In this document: positions 6,775 to 14,041 of the stretch, piece by piece
Position numbering within the stretch: position 1 is the first letter of the stretch
Layout of the letters: each line of letters starts with the position of its first letter
Assembly: GCA_016927635.1 (NCBI GenBank)
Contig: JAFGMJ010000022.1
Coordinates: 1 to 14,325 of the forward strand
DNA: 14,325 nucleotides
Direction: 5' to 3'
DNA from: Actinomycetota bacterium
Lineage (GTDB): Bacteria > Actinomycetota > Humimicrobiia > Humimicrobiales > Humimicrobiaceae
Made by a program: the position numbers and the translations under genes
The notes under the pieces: model-generated
What the model was told of the DNA's origin: nothing
What the model saw: the letters and a program-made list of their open reading frames with translations, nothing else
The model's database searches: none

Positions 6775-8715
6775 ATGGAAGACTCTCCTCAAAACATTCA
6801 AAATATCCGTCCGGATAAAAATAAAGACAGGTTTTATGGTACCCTTATAGACAAAAGATACATGCTTCTGCACAGGATTGCATCCGGTGGTATGGCCGAT
6901 GTGTATGAGGGCATGGACACAAAGCTAAAAAGAAAAGTAGCCATAAAAATACTTCATGAGGCATATGCCGGCACCAGAAGTTTTACTGCAAGATTTGAAA
7001 AAGAAGCCCAGATACTTTCAAAGCTTAAAAGCCCAAATATCATATCGGTTTATGATTATGGAGAATTTGAAGGGCTCTATTTTATAGTGATGGAATTCAT
7101 AAATGGCCGGAGCTTAAAACAGGTAATCGATTCAAAGGGCGCCTTTGATCCTAAAACTGCTGCTTCTTATGCAATACAGATATGTAATGCGCTTGAAATT
7201 GCTCATAATAACAATCTTATACACAGGGACATAAAGCCCCAGAATGTCCTGATTGATGATAAAGGAGATCTCAAAGTAACTGATTTTGGCATAGCAAAGT
7301 ACACCACAATTGATACAACGAGAACAATAAACATACTTGGAACAGCACATTACATTTCTCCTGAGCAGGCTCAGGGAAAATCACTTGATAACAGGACGGA
7401 TATATATTCTCTTGGCATACTGATGTATGAAATGCTTGTATCTGATGTTCCCTTCAGGGGCGGAAGCTCAATCGATATAAGCATAAGACATATAAACGAA
7501 AGGCCCCAGCCGCCATCGGAAATAGTAAAAGAAATACCTGTTTTTCTTGAATATATTGTTATGAAATGTATTGAAAAAAATCCTGATAACAGATACCAGG
7601 ATATAAGAGATTTAAAGAAAGACCTGAAGAGCTATATTGAAAACAAACCTGCTCTTTATCAACAATCTGAAATAAGTGCCAATAAAAATATTGTTTTTAA
7701 AAAGCCTGTCAACCTGAGTTATCAAACAAGAGACAAAAATATAAATGGAATAAAAGTTTTTGAGTATTCGAGATATAAAAAAATACTCATTTCGCTTCTG
7801 GCTTTATCTGTTTTGTTTCTTGCATTATCATTTATATTCATGACGCTTTTTATAATCACGCAGAATAAATTGGATCAGTTTCGGCTTGATAAAAACCTGG
7901 TTGATGTACCACAGCTTGTAAACACAGAATTAAAAAGTGCAGAAAAAATACTTTCTGATTCCGGCTTAAAAATAATTGTAAAATCTGAAGTTTTTAATGA
8001 ACAGGTCCCGGAAGGTTTTATAATAAGCCAGGAGCCCCAAAACGGAGAAACAGTGCTAAAAAATTCTGAAATAGAAGTATATGTGAGCAAAGGAATAGAG
8101 TCAGTTTTTACTGATGTTCCAAACCTTGCAGGTATTTCCTTAAGTGATGCTGAAGAGATGCTGGCATCTGTCGGACTTAAAACAGGTAAAGTAAAAGAAG
8201 AGTACAGCGATTTTTTAAATAAAGGAATGGTTTTAGGGCAAAATCCTTCCCCTTTGGCCCAGGTTGAGTACGGCAGCGGCGTGGACCTTACCGTAAGCAA
8301 AGGCAGGGAACTTGTGACCATACCTGATTTCAAAGGTTATGACTATTATTTTGCAAAATCAAACCTTGAGGCTCTTGGGCTGAATGTCTATACAAAAATA
8401 AAATCAGAGCTTTCATTGCCTCCGGGTACAGTAACAGGAACCGAGCCTGCCGAGGGCTCTGCCGTTGAAAAAAACACTATTGTATATCTTTTTATTTCAA
8501 CAAATGAAGGGCTTATAACAGTGCCCGATCTTTCAGGTCTTGATATCAGTATTGCACAGCAAAGACTTGCCGAAATCAATATTTTATATGAGATAAATTA
8601 TATTGATGTGGATTACTCCATACAGAAAAATGCTGTAATTTCACAATTTCCCCAGCCTTCCGAACAGATAAGTCAGGGTGATAAAATCATACTTTTTGTC
8701 GGTCAGTTAAATTGA
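6775..8715 (+). CDS. prkC: Membrane Ser/Thr protein kinase with four PASTA repeats (PrkC/Stk/PknB type)
   Basis: This is a transmembrane receptor-like kinase. The cytoplasmic kinase domain (about 27-290) is intact: glycine loop SGGMADVYEG (37-46), Lys58 in VAIKIL, Glu77 in helix C, HRDIKPQN (150-157, catalytic Asp152), DFG (170-172), a Thr-rich activation loop (Thr177, 178, 181, 182, 184) suited to autophosphorylation, and GTAHYISPEQ (189-198). A juxtamembrane segment (290-335) leads to one hydrophobic helix (about 337-361). The outside part holds four PASTA units (about 375-439, 444-509, 512-575, 580-643), which in this family bind muropeptides or beta-lactams. In characterised bacteria such kinases control growth, division, wall synthesis and dormancy exit. 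The ATG lies 1 bp after the phosphatase stop without a Shine-Dalgarno, implying translational coupling. The last 29 bp overlap the 3' end of accA on the other strand. Confidence 0.96.
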   Translation: MEDSPQNIQNIRPDKNKDRFYGTLIDKRYMLLHRIASGGMADVYEGMDTKLKRKVAIKILHEAYAGTRSFTARFEKEAQILSKLKSPNIISVYDYGEFEGLYFIVMEFINGRSLKQVIDSKGAFDPKTAASYAIQICNALEIAHNNNLIHRDIKPQNVLIDDKGDLKVTDFGIAKYTTIDTTRTINILGTAHYISPEQAQGKSLDNRTDIYSLGILMYEMLVSDVPFRGGSSIDISIRHINERPQPPSEIVKEIPVFLEYIVMKCIEKNPDNRYQDIRDLKKDLKSYIENKPALYQQSEISANKNIVFKKPVNLSYQTRDKNINGIKVFEYSRYKKILISLLALSVLFLALSFIFMTLFIITQNKLDQFRLDKNLVDVPQLVNTELKSAEKILSDSGLKIIVKSEVFNEQVPEGFIISQEPQNGETVLKNSEIEVYVSKGIESVFTDVPNLAGISLSDAEEMLASVGLKTGKVKEEYSDFLNKGMVLGQNPSPLAQVEYGSGVDLTVSKGRELVTIPDFKGYDYYFAKSNLEALGLNVYTKIKSELSLPPGTVTGTEPAEGSAVEKNTIVYLFISTNEGLITVPDLSGLDISIAQQRLAEINILYEINYIDVDYSIQKNAVISQFPQPSEQISQGDKIILFVGQLN

Positions 8716-9676
8716 CAAAGCCCATAGCCTCGTATTTTTGAGCTCTGTGTTTTTTAAAATCAAAATCTTTTGAGCTGCAGAATTTTTTTAAGGTGTTTTT
8801 TAAATAACTTCTTACTATTCTTATCATTCTCTCGGGGTTATTATGCGCTCCCCCTGCAGGTTCATAAATTATCTTATCTATGACCCCTAATTTAAAAAGA
8901 TCCCTGGAAGTAAGCTTTAAAGCCCTCGATGCAAGCCTTGCAACCGATGAATCCCTCCAGAGTATTGAAGCGCATCCCTCAGGCGAAATTACAGAATATG
9001 TCGAATTTTCAAGCATCATTACATAATTTCCTATTGCAAGAGCAAGGGCTCCGCCGCTTCCGCCCTCCCCTATGAGAACAGTTATTGTGGGAACAGTCAG
9101 TGAAAACATGGTGCATATGCTTTTTGCAATAGCTCCTGCCTGTCCGGAATCCTCAGCTTCAAGTGCAGGGTAAGCTCCGGGAGTATCTATAAATGTGATT
9201 ACCGGAAAGCCAAATCTTTGGGCAATTTCCATTATTCTCATTGCTTTCCTGTATCCCTGGGGCATGCTTGAACCGAAATTAAATTCAACTCTTTCTTTTA
9301 TATCTTTTCCTTTATTATGACCAATGACTGCAACAGTGCGCCCGTCCAGCCTGCCAAGTCCTGTTATTATGGATTTGTCATCCATGCCCAGCCTGTCGCC
9401 TGACAGCTGTATAAAATCCTCAAAAATACCATTTATATAATCAGGTGTGTGCGGCCGTTTTTCATCTCTTGACAGCTGTACTATCCGCCATGTCTTTAAA
9501 GCTTCCCTTTCAACATGCCTGTAGTTTTCAATTTTTTGGGCAAGTTTTTTTTCTGCGTCATTAAAATGAACACCGGTAAACCCGGTGATTCTCTTTAATT
9601 TCTCAATTTTAAATATAGATTTTAAAGAGTCCTTTAAGAAACTTTTTGGCAAATTTTTTATTTTATCCACTTCCAT
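8687..9676 (-). CDS. accA: Acetyl-CoA carboxylase carboxyltransferase subunit alpha
   Basis: AccA, with AccD, transfers the carboxyl group from carboxybiotin to acetyl-CoA, giving malonyl-CoA for fatty-acid synthesis. The 329 residues show RPHTPDYI (74-81), GDRLGMDD (93-100), SSMPQGYRKA (136-145), FIDTPGAYPALEAE (162-175), the oxyanion segment GEGGSGGALA (203-212) and SPEGCASILW (231-240). Length is close to E. coli AccA (about 319). The usual P-E-G-Y-R-K-A reads P-Q-G-Y-R-K-A. The ATG at 9676 is fixed by an in-frame stop 12 bp upstream and lies 26 bp after the accD stop; the Shine-Dalgarno is weak. It is the last gene of the fatty-acid cluster, and its C-terminal codons overlap the kinase gene tail by 29 bp. 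AccB and AccC are not in this window. Confidence 0.96.
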   Translation of the reverse strand: MEVDKIKNLPKSFLKDSLKSIFKIEKLKRITGFTGVHFNDAEKKLAQKIENYRHVEREALKTWRIVQLSRDEKRPHTPDYINGIFEDFIQLSGDRLGMDDKSIITGLGRLDGRTVAVIGHNKGKDIKERVEFNFGSSMPQGYRKAMRIMEIAQRFGFPVITFIDTPGAYPALEAEDSGQAGAIAKSICTMFSLTVPTITVLIGEGGSGGALALAIGNYVMMLENSTYSVISPEGCASILWRDSSVARLASRALKLTSRDLFKLGVIDKIIYEPAGGAHNNPERMIRIVRSYLKNTLKKFCSSKDFDFKKHRAQKYEAMGFVNLTDRQKV

Positions 9677-9702
9677 AATTACAGCCCGTCAAATAAACAT
9701 TA

Positions 9703-10506
9703 TTATATCTTATTCTCTTCTTTGGGTATCTGCCCGGTGAAAAGGCTGAGAAGCAATGCGAGCACTTCATTTATTTCTTTACGCTGGGCAATTATATCAA
9801 CCTGGCCATTTTTCAAATTCCTTTGAGCAAGGCCAAAATCCTGGGGAATTTCTTTTTTTATGGTCTGCTCGACTACCCTTGGGCCGGCAAAACAGAAAAG
9901 GGCGCCCGGCTCTGTTATGATAATATCTGCAATTGTTGCAAAACTTGCGCTTACTCCACCAGTTGTCGGGTGGGTAATAACGCAGAAATAAGGGATATTA
10001 TTTTCTTTTAACCTGTTTATGCATGAAACTGTTTTTGCCATTTGCATCAGTGAGATTATGCCCTCCTGCATTCTTGCTCCGCCGGATGCGGTAAAAATTA
10101 TTAAGGGTATTTTTTTTGAAATACTGTTTTCAACAGCTATTTTTATTTTCTCACCAACAACGCTGCCCATGCTTCCGCCCATAAAATTAAAATCCATAAC
10201 GCATATTGATGTGCGAATGCCTTTAATTGTGGCCTCACCGGTAATTATTGCTTCATTGAGCCCTGATTTCTGTTTAGCTTCTGAAAGTCTTTCATTATAT
10301 GATTTCAAATCGTAAAAATTCAAAAAATCAACAGAAGTAATATTTTCAGCAAATTCAACGAAGCTGCCCATGTCTGCAGTTGACAATATTCTTTCTCTTG
10401 CATTCATTATGTCGTGAAAGCCGCATTTTGGACAGACTTTCAGATTTTGGTAAAAATCATTTTCATTTATGGTTTTCTTGCATTTTTTACAGGTTATTTT
10501 TTCCAT
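9703..10506 (-). CDS. accD: Acetyl-CoA carboxylase carboxyltransferase subunit beta
   Basis: AccD is the zinc-ribbon partner of AccA in the carboxyltransferase. The 267 residues begin directly with the zinc ribbon: CKKC (Cys6, Cys9) and CPKC (Cys25, Cys28). The crotonase-like core follows, with MGGSMGSVVGEKI (109-121), TASGGARMQEG (139-149), THPTTGGVSASFA (178-190) and FAGPRVVEQT (206-215). It is shorter than E. coli AccD (304) because the usual residues before the ribbon and some of the C-terminus are absent; all core motifs are present. The ATG at 10506 has only a weak GAGA-type Shine-Dalgarno. It lies 29 bp after the fabF stop and 26 bp before accA, consistent with one transcript and stoichiometric production of the two subunits. 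Confidence 0.96.
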   Translation of the reverse strand: MEKITCKKCKKTINENDFYQNLKVCPKCGFHDIMNARERILSTADMGSFVEFAENITSVDFLNFYDLKSYNERLSEAKQKSGLNEAIITGEATIKGIRTSICVMDFNFMGGSMGSVVGEKIKIAVENSISKKIPLIIFTASGGARMQEGIISLMQMAKTVSCINRLKENNIPYFCVITHPTTGGVSASFATIADIIITEPGALFCFAGPRVVEQTIKKEIPQDFGLAQRNLKNGQVDIIAQRKEINEVLALLLSLFTGQIPKEENKI

Positions 10507-10535
10507 TTTTTTATTATCTCAGCTTAAAACAATGT

Positions 10536-11798
10536 CTATAACTCATATTTTTTAAATCCAATAGTAACATTGTGCCCTCCAAAGCCCATTGAGTTTGAAA
10601 GCGCATAGTCAACTTTTCTTTTAACGCTTTTGTTAGGAGTGAAATCAAGTCCACCGCAATTTTCATCAGGATTATCAAGATTAATAGTGGGCGGGACAAT
10701 ATCGTTTTGAACAGCAAGTATTGTAGCTATAGCTTCAATGGCTCCTGCTGCCCCAAGGCAATGGCCATGCATGGATTTGGTTGAACTTACATTAATACTG
10801 GAGGCATGAACACCGAAACATTTTTTTATTGCCACGCTTTCGACAATATCATTTAAAACCGTGGAAGTCCCATGAGCATTAAGATAAGCTATTTGTTCAT
10901 GCGCGACATTTCCTTCTTTAAGACAATTGTTTATGCACCTTATCACATTGCTTCCAGACTCTTCAAGAGCTGTCATGTGAAAAGCTTCTCCGCTCATGCC
11001 GTAACCAAATATCTCGGCATATATCTTTGCTCCTCTTGAAAGCGCATACTGGAGCTCTTCTATTATTAAAATACCTGACCCCTCCCCCATGACAAAACCG
11101 TCCCTGTCTTTGTCAAATGGCCTTGAAGCCCGCTGAGGCTCATCATTTCTTGAGGACATGGCATTCATATTTGAAAATCCTGCCATGCCAAGAGGAGTTA
11201 TTGCAGCTTCACTGCCGCCTGTAATCATTATTTTGGCATCGCCCCTTTTTATAATCTCAAATGCGTCCCCTATTGAATTTGAGCCTGCGGCACATGCAGT
11301 CGTTGCTGCACTTACAGGGCCCCTGGCGCCTGAAAATATTGAAGCTTGTGCAGAAGCCATATTGCAGATTATCATTGGTATAAGAAATGGCGTTACCCTT
11401 TCTGCACCCCGCTCAAGCAGGATTTTATGTTGAGCTTCAAGTGTAAGCAGCCCGCCTATTCCGCTGCCGATATATACGCCAGCTTCATCCTGGTTTGTGC
11501 TGTCTATTACAAGGTCTGCATCCTTTATTGCAAGGGAAGTTGCTGCGACTGCAAATTGCGCAAACCTGTCCATCCTTTTTGCAGCTTTAAAATCCATATA
11601 ATCTGCTGCTTTAAAATCACTTATCTGCGCAGCTATTTTTGAAGAGTGCCCCGAGGTGTCAAATGTATCTATAAGGCTCACGCCTGATTTACCGTCAAAA
11701 AGATTTTTTGAAAACTCATCCAGGCCCGTGCCTATTGATGACAAAACTCCCATACCGGTCACTACTACCCGTCTGTCGCAATTGTTTTTTTCTTCCAT
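10536..11798 (-). CDS. fabF: Beta-ketoacyl-ACP synthase II
   Basis: FabF performs the elongating condensation of malonyl-ACP with acyl-ACP in type II fatty-acid synthesis. The 420-residue thiolase-fold protein has the nucleophile Cys169 in TACAAGSNS (167-175), His309 in NAHGTST (307-313), Lys341 and His346 in STKSMHGHCLGAAG (339-352), and the gating loop MGFGGHN (404-410). Compared with E. coli FabF (Cys163, His303, Lys335, His340), all four residues are shifted by six. The ATG at 11798 is preceded by AAAGGAT at suitable spacing. The 54-bp gap to fabG contains a promoter-like element, so fabF-accD-accA might also be transcribed on their own. An acpP gene, often found just before fabF, is absent. 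Confidence 0.96.
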   Translation of the reverse strand: MEEKNNCDRRVVVTGMGVLSSIGTGLDEFSKNLFDGKSGVSLIDTFDTSGHSSKIAAQISDFKAADYMDFKAAKRMDRFAQFAVAATSLAIKDADLVIDSTNQDEAGVYIGSGIGGLLTLEAQHKILLERGAERVTPFLIPMIICNMASAQASIFSGARGPVSAATTACAAGSNSIGDAFEIIKRGDAKIMITGGSEAAITPLGMAGFSNMNAMSSRNDEPQRASRPFDKDRDGFVMGEGSGILIIEELQYALSRGAKIYAEIFGYGMSGEAFHMTALEESGSNVIRCINNCLKEGNVAHEQIAYLNAHGTSTVLNDIVESVAIKKCFGVHASSINVSSTKSMHGHCLGAAGAIEAIATILAVQNDIVPPTINLDNPDENCGGLDFTPNKSVKRKVDYALSNSMGFGGHNVTIGFKKYEL

Positions 11799-11817
11799 AC
11801 ACTTTATCCTTTTACTG

Positions 11818-11847
11818 ATTATAATAAATATATGTTTTGATTGTAAA
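11818..11847 (-). promoter_or_regulatory. Putative internal promoter ahead of fabF-accD-accA
   Basis: On the minus strand, TTTACA (11847-11842), an 18-bp spacer and a perfect TATAAT (11823-11818) lie wholly within the fabG-fabF gap. Transcription would start near 11811, about 12 nt before the fabF ATG, keeping its AAAGGAT ribosome site in the leader. It would supplement read-through from fabZ. The match is to consensus only. Confidence 0.45.
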
Positions 11848-11852
11848 CTGTA

Positions 11853-12599
11853 TTAAATTCCCATTCCTCCATCCAGGCTTAAAACTGTACCGGTAATATA
11901 ATCTGAGTCAGGACCCGCAAGAAATATTGCAGCTTTTGCCACATCCTCGGGTTTACCAAGTTTTCCGGATGGTATTGTATTTATCAGGCTTTCTTTTATT
12001 TTTTCTCCAAGTCTTGCAGTCATCTCTGTTTCAATATATCCGGGAGCTATTGCATTAACATTGATATTTCTGATTGCAACTTCTTTTGCAAGTGATTTTG
12101 TAAATCCTATCAACCCGGCCTTGGAGGCAGAGTAATTGCACTGTCCCGCATTTCCTCTTACGCCTACAATAGAGGATATGTTTATTATCCTTCCGCTTTT
12201 GTTTTTTACCATATGCCTGATGGCACTTTTTGAACAGATAAATGCGCCTGTGAGATTTATGTCAATGACTTTCTTCCAGTCTTCAAGGCTCATCCTGAGT
12301 AAAAGATTGTCTGCAGTTATCCCGGCATTATTAACAAGGACATCTATTGTACCTTCTGCTGCAATTATTTCACCGATACACTGCTCAATTGCTGCCTGGT
12401 CAGTTACACTGGCTTTTTTAAAGTAAATCCTGTCTTTTCCGAAAATGTTTTCAAAGCCTGCAATTACAGATTCTGCCGCTTCATAGCTTATATCAATTAT
12501 GTATACTTTTGCGCCTTCAACAAGAAAATATTCAGAGATTTTTTTGCCTATGCCTGACGCTCCTCCTGTCACAAGACAGACTTTATCATTGAGTTTCAT
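11853..12599 (-). CDS. fabG: 3-oxoacyl-ACP reductase
   Basis: FabG reduces 3-oxoacyl-ACP to (3R)-3-hydroxyacyl-ACP, normally with NADPH. The 248-residue classical short-chain dehydrogenase has the cofactor motif TGGASGIG (11-18), NNAGIT (90-95) and the catalytic set Asn115, Ser142, Tyr156 and Lys160 (YSASK, 156-160). It continues with the PGYIETEMT loop (186-194) and ends in the family-typical SLDGGMGI. Length is normal. Its ATG overlaps the fabD stop in an ATGA arrangement (12596-12599), and AAAGGA lies upstream inside fabD, so translation is probably coupled. The FabG assignment among the many short-chain dehydrogenases rests on position between fabD and fabF as well as on sequence. Confidence 0.95.
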   Translation of the reverse strand: MKLNDKVCLVTGGASGIGKKISEYFLVEGAKVYIIDISYEAAESVIAGFENIFGKDRIYFKKASVTDQAAIEQCIGEIIAAEGTIDVLVNNAGITADNLLLRMSLEDWKKVIDINLTGAFICSKSAIRHMVKNKSGRIINISSIVGVRGNAGQCNYSASKAGLIGFTKSLAKEVAIRNINVNAIAPGYIETEMTARLGEKIKESLINTIPSGKLGKPEDVAKAAIFLAGPDSDYITGTVLSLDGGMGI

Positions 12600-13594
12600 A
12601 TGTTTATCCTTTCAATTTCATCCATGGAATCTGTATTAAATATATTTACATGCCCAAGGTTTTTTTGTAGAAGTATGCGCTTAACAAGGCCTGAAAGGAC
12701 TTTTCCCGGACCGATTTCAATAAAACTCACTTCTTCTGCGCAACCTTCCGGACAATTTTTAAGGAATTTGTCTGCCATTATTTCAATGCTGCCTTTCCAG
12801 TTAACAGGGTTTAATAACTGCCTTACCAGCATCTCTTTTATATTTTCTTTATCAATAAATTTCAGTTCTGTTGAAGAGAAAAAGCTGGTTTCAATATCCT
12901 TAAAATTGGCGTGTTTTTTAAGGTAATCATCAAGCTCTGATGCGGCCTGGCTCATCAAAGGACAATGAGATGCAATATTTACTTTAAGAGGTATGACTCG
13001 TTTTGCGCCGCATGATTTTAACTGCGCTGACGCAGCAATTACGTCATCGGTGTAACCGCTTATGACAGTCTGGTAAGCATCATTTTTATTTGCTATAAAT
13101 ACTCTATCCCTGTAAGAGGCAAGCACTTCTGCAATACTTTCAATATCGCAACCCAAAACTGCAGCCATAAGCATATTGCCGTCCTGCCTTTGGGGCGACC
13201 GGGCCATTATTTTGCCTCTGAAAGACACTATCTCGGCTCCCTTTGCAAAATCATAAGCTCCACAGCAATAAAGGGCGCTGTAATCGCCAAGGCTGTGACC
13301 TAAAACAGAAACTACAGATTTTTTATAAACTCCCAATTCATTGCATAAAAAATCGTTCAATGCACAGCTCAGGGTATATATCGCTATCTGGCTGTACCGG
13401 GTATTTTCAAGGAGGCTTCCCTTTTCATTTTTGTTCTGCACTATATCCAGAATATTTTCACCAAAAATCTCACTGGAAATTTCAAAATAATTTAAATATT
13501 TTTTATTTTTTTCCAGAAAAGAACTACCCATATTTATATATTGCGAACCCTGGCCAGGAAACATGAGTATGAATTTTTTATTATTATCTGTCAT
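12596..13594 (-). CDS. fabD: Malonyl-CoA:ACP transacylase
   Basis: FabD moves malonate from CoA to acyl carrier protein, supplying the extender unit for FabF. The 332-residue acyltransferase shows FPGQGSQY (12-19), the nucleophile elbow GHSLGDYSAL (99-108, Ser101), Arg126 in RGKIM, the catalytic His210 in ASHCPLM (208-214), Gln259 in QLLNPVNW (259-266), and EIGPGKVL (293-300). The elbow usually reads G-H-S-L-G-E; here it is G-H-S-L-G-D. Length is slightly above the usual 305-315, with a polar C-terminal tail. The start lies 18 bp after the fabZ stop with a modest GGGA ribosome site, and the stop overlaps the fabG start. Confidence 0.95.
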   Translation of the reverse strand: MTDNNKKFILMFPGQGSQYINMGSSFLEKNKKYLNYFEISSEIFGENILDIVQNKNEKGSLLENTRYSQIAIYTLSCALNDFLCNELGVYKKSVVSVLGHSLGDYSALYCCGAYDFAKGAEIVSFRGKIMARSPQRQDGNMLMAAVLGCDIESIAEVLASYRDRVFIANKNDAYQTVISGYTDDVIAASAQLKSCGAKRVIPLKVNIASHCPLMSQAASELDDYLKKHANFKDIETSFFSSTELKFIDKENIKEMLVRQLLNPVNWKGSIEIMADKFLKNCPEGCAEEVSFIEIGPGKVLSGLVKRILLQKNLGHVNIFNTDSMDEIERINI

Positions 13595-13612
13595 ATGGTT
13601 TTTCCCTGTTTT

Positions 13613-14041
13613 TTAAGTTACTGCAAACATTGCTTCTGAATAGCAGGCAAGCTCATCTTTTACTTTTGCGGTGCCGCTTGCTTTGCCGATATTACGCCTG
13701 AAATCTGTCAATTCTACTTCGATTATTATTTCATCCCCTGGCCTTACAATTCTTTTAAACCTTGCTTTGTCTATTCCGGCAAAAAGAATCAGCTTTCCTC
13801 TATTTTCCGGCAAAACCAGAGCTGCCACCGCACCAGCCTGAGCTATAGCTTCAAGAAGCAAAACGCCTGGCATTATTGGATTTTTTGGAAAATGCCCTTT
13901 AAAATAATATTCTTCTTGCCTGACATACCTTACAGCAGTGATCTTTTTCCCGGGAATTATATCTGTTACCTCATCGATAAGCAAAAAGGGATCCCTGTGT
14001 GGCAGGATTTTTTCAATTTCTTCTTTGTTAAGTTTATTCAA
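13613..14041 (-). CDS. fabZ: 3-hydroxyacyl-ACP dehydratase
   Basis: FabZ dehydrates (3R)-3-hydroxyacyl-ACP to trans-2-enoyl-ACP. The 142-residue hot-dog protein has LPHRDPFLLID (13-23), the catalytic His50 in GHFPKNPIMPGV (49-60), Glu64 in LLLEAIAQAG (61-70), and FAGIDKARFKR (87-97). Length is normal. The start codon is TTG (14041-14039): an in-frame TGA lies two codons upstream and no ATG occurs before the conserved core, so TTG is the only reasonable start. AAAGG (14050-14046) is a possible Shine-Dalgarno. This is the first recognisable gene of the fatty-acid cluster and lies 18 bp before fabD. A weak start may hold its expression down relative to fabD and fabG. Confidence 0.95.
   Translation of the reverse strand: MNKLNKEEIEKILPHRDPFLLIDEVTDIIPGKKITAVRYVRQEEYYFKGHFPKNPIMPGVLLLEAIAQAGAVAALVLPENRGKLILFAGIDKARFKRIVRPGDEIIIEVELTDFRRNIGKASGTAKVKDELACYSEAMFAVT

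Noticed and set aside
7875..8333. Long minus-strand frame (152 codons) inside the PASTA region of the kinase gene
   Set aside because: It is antisense to a well-supported domain array, has no recognisable motif or ribosome site, and arises from the codon bias of the real gene.
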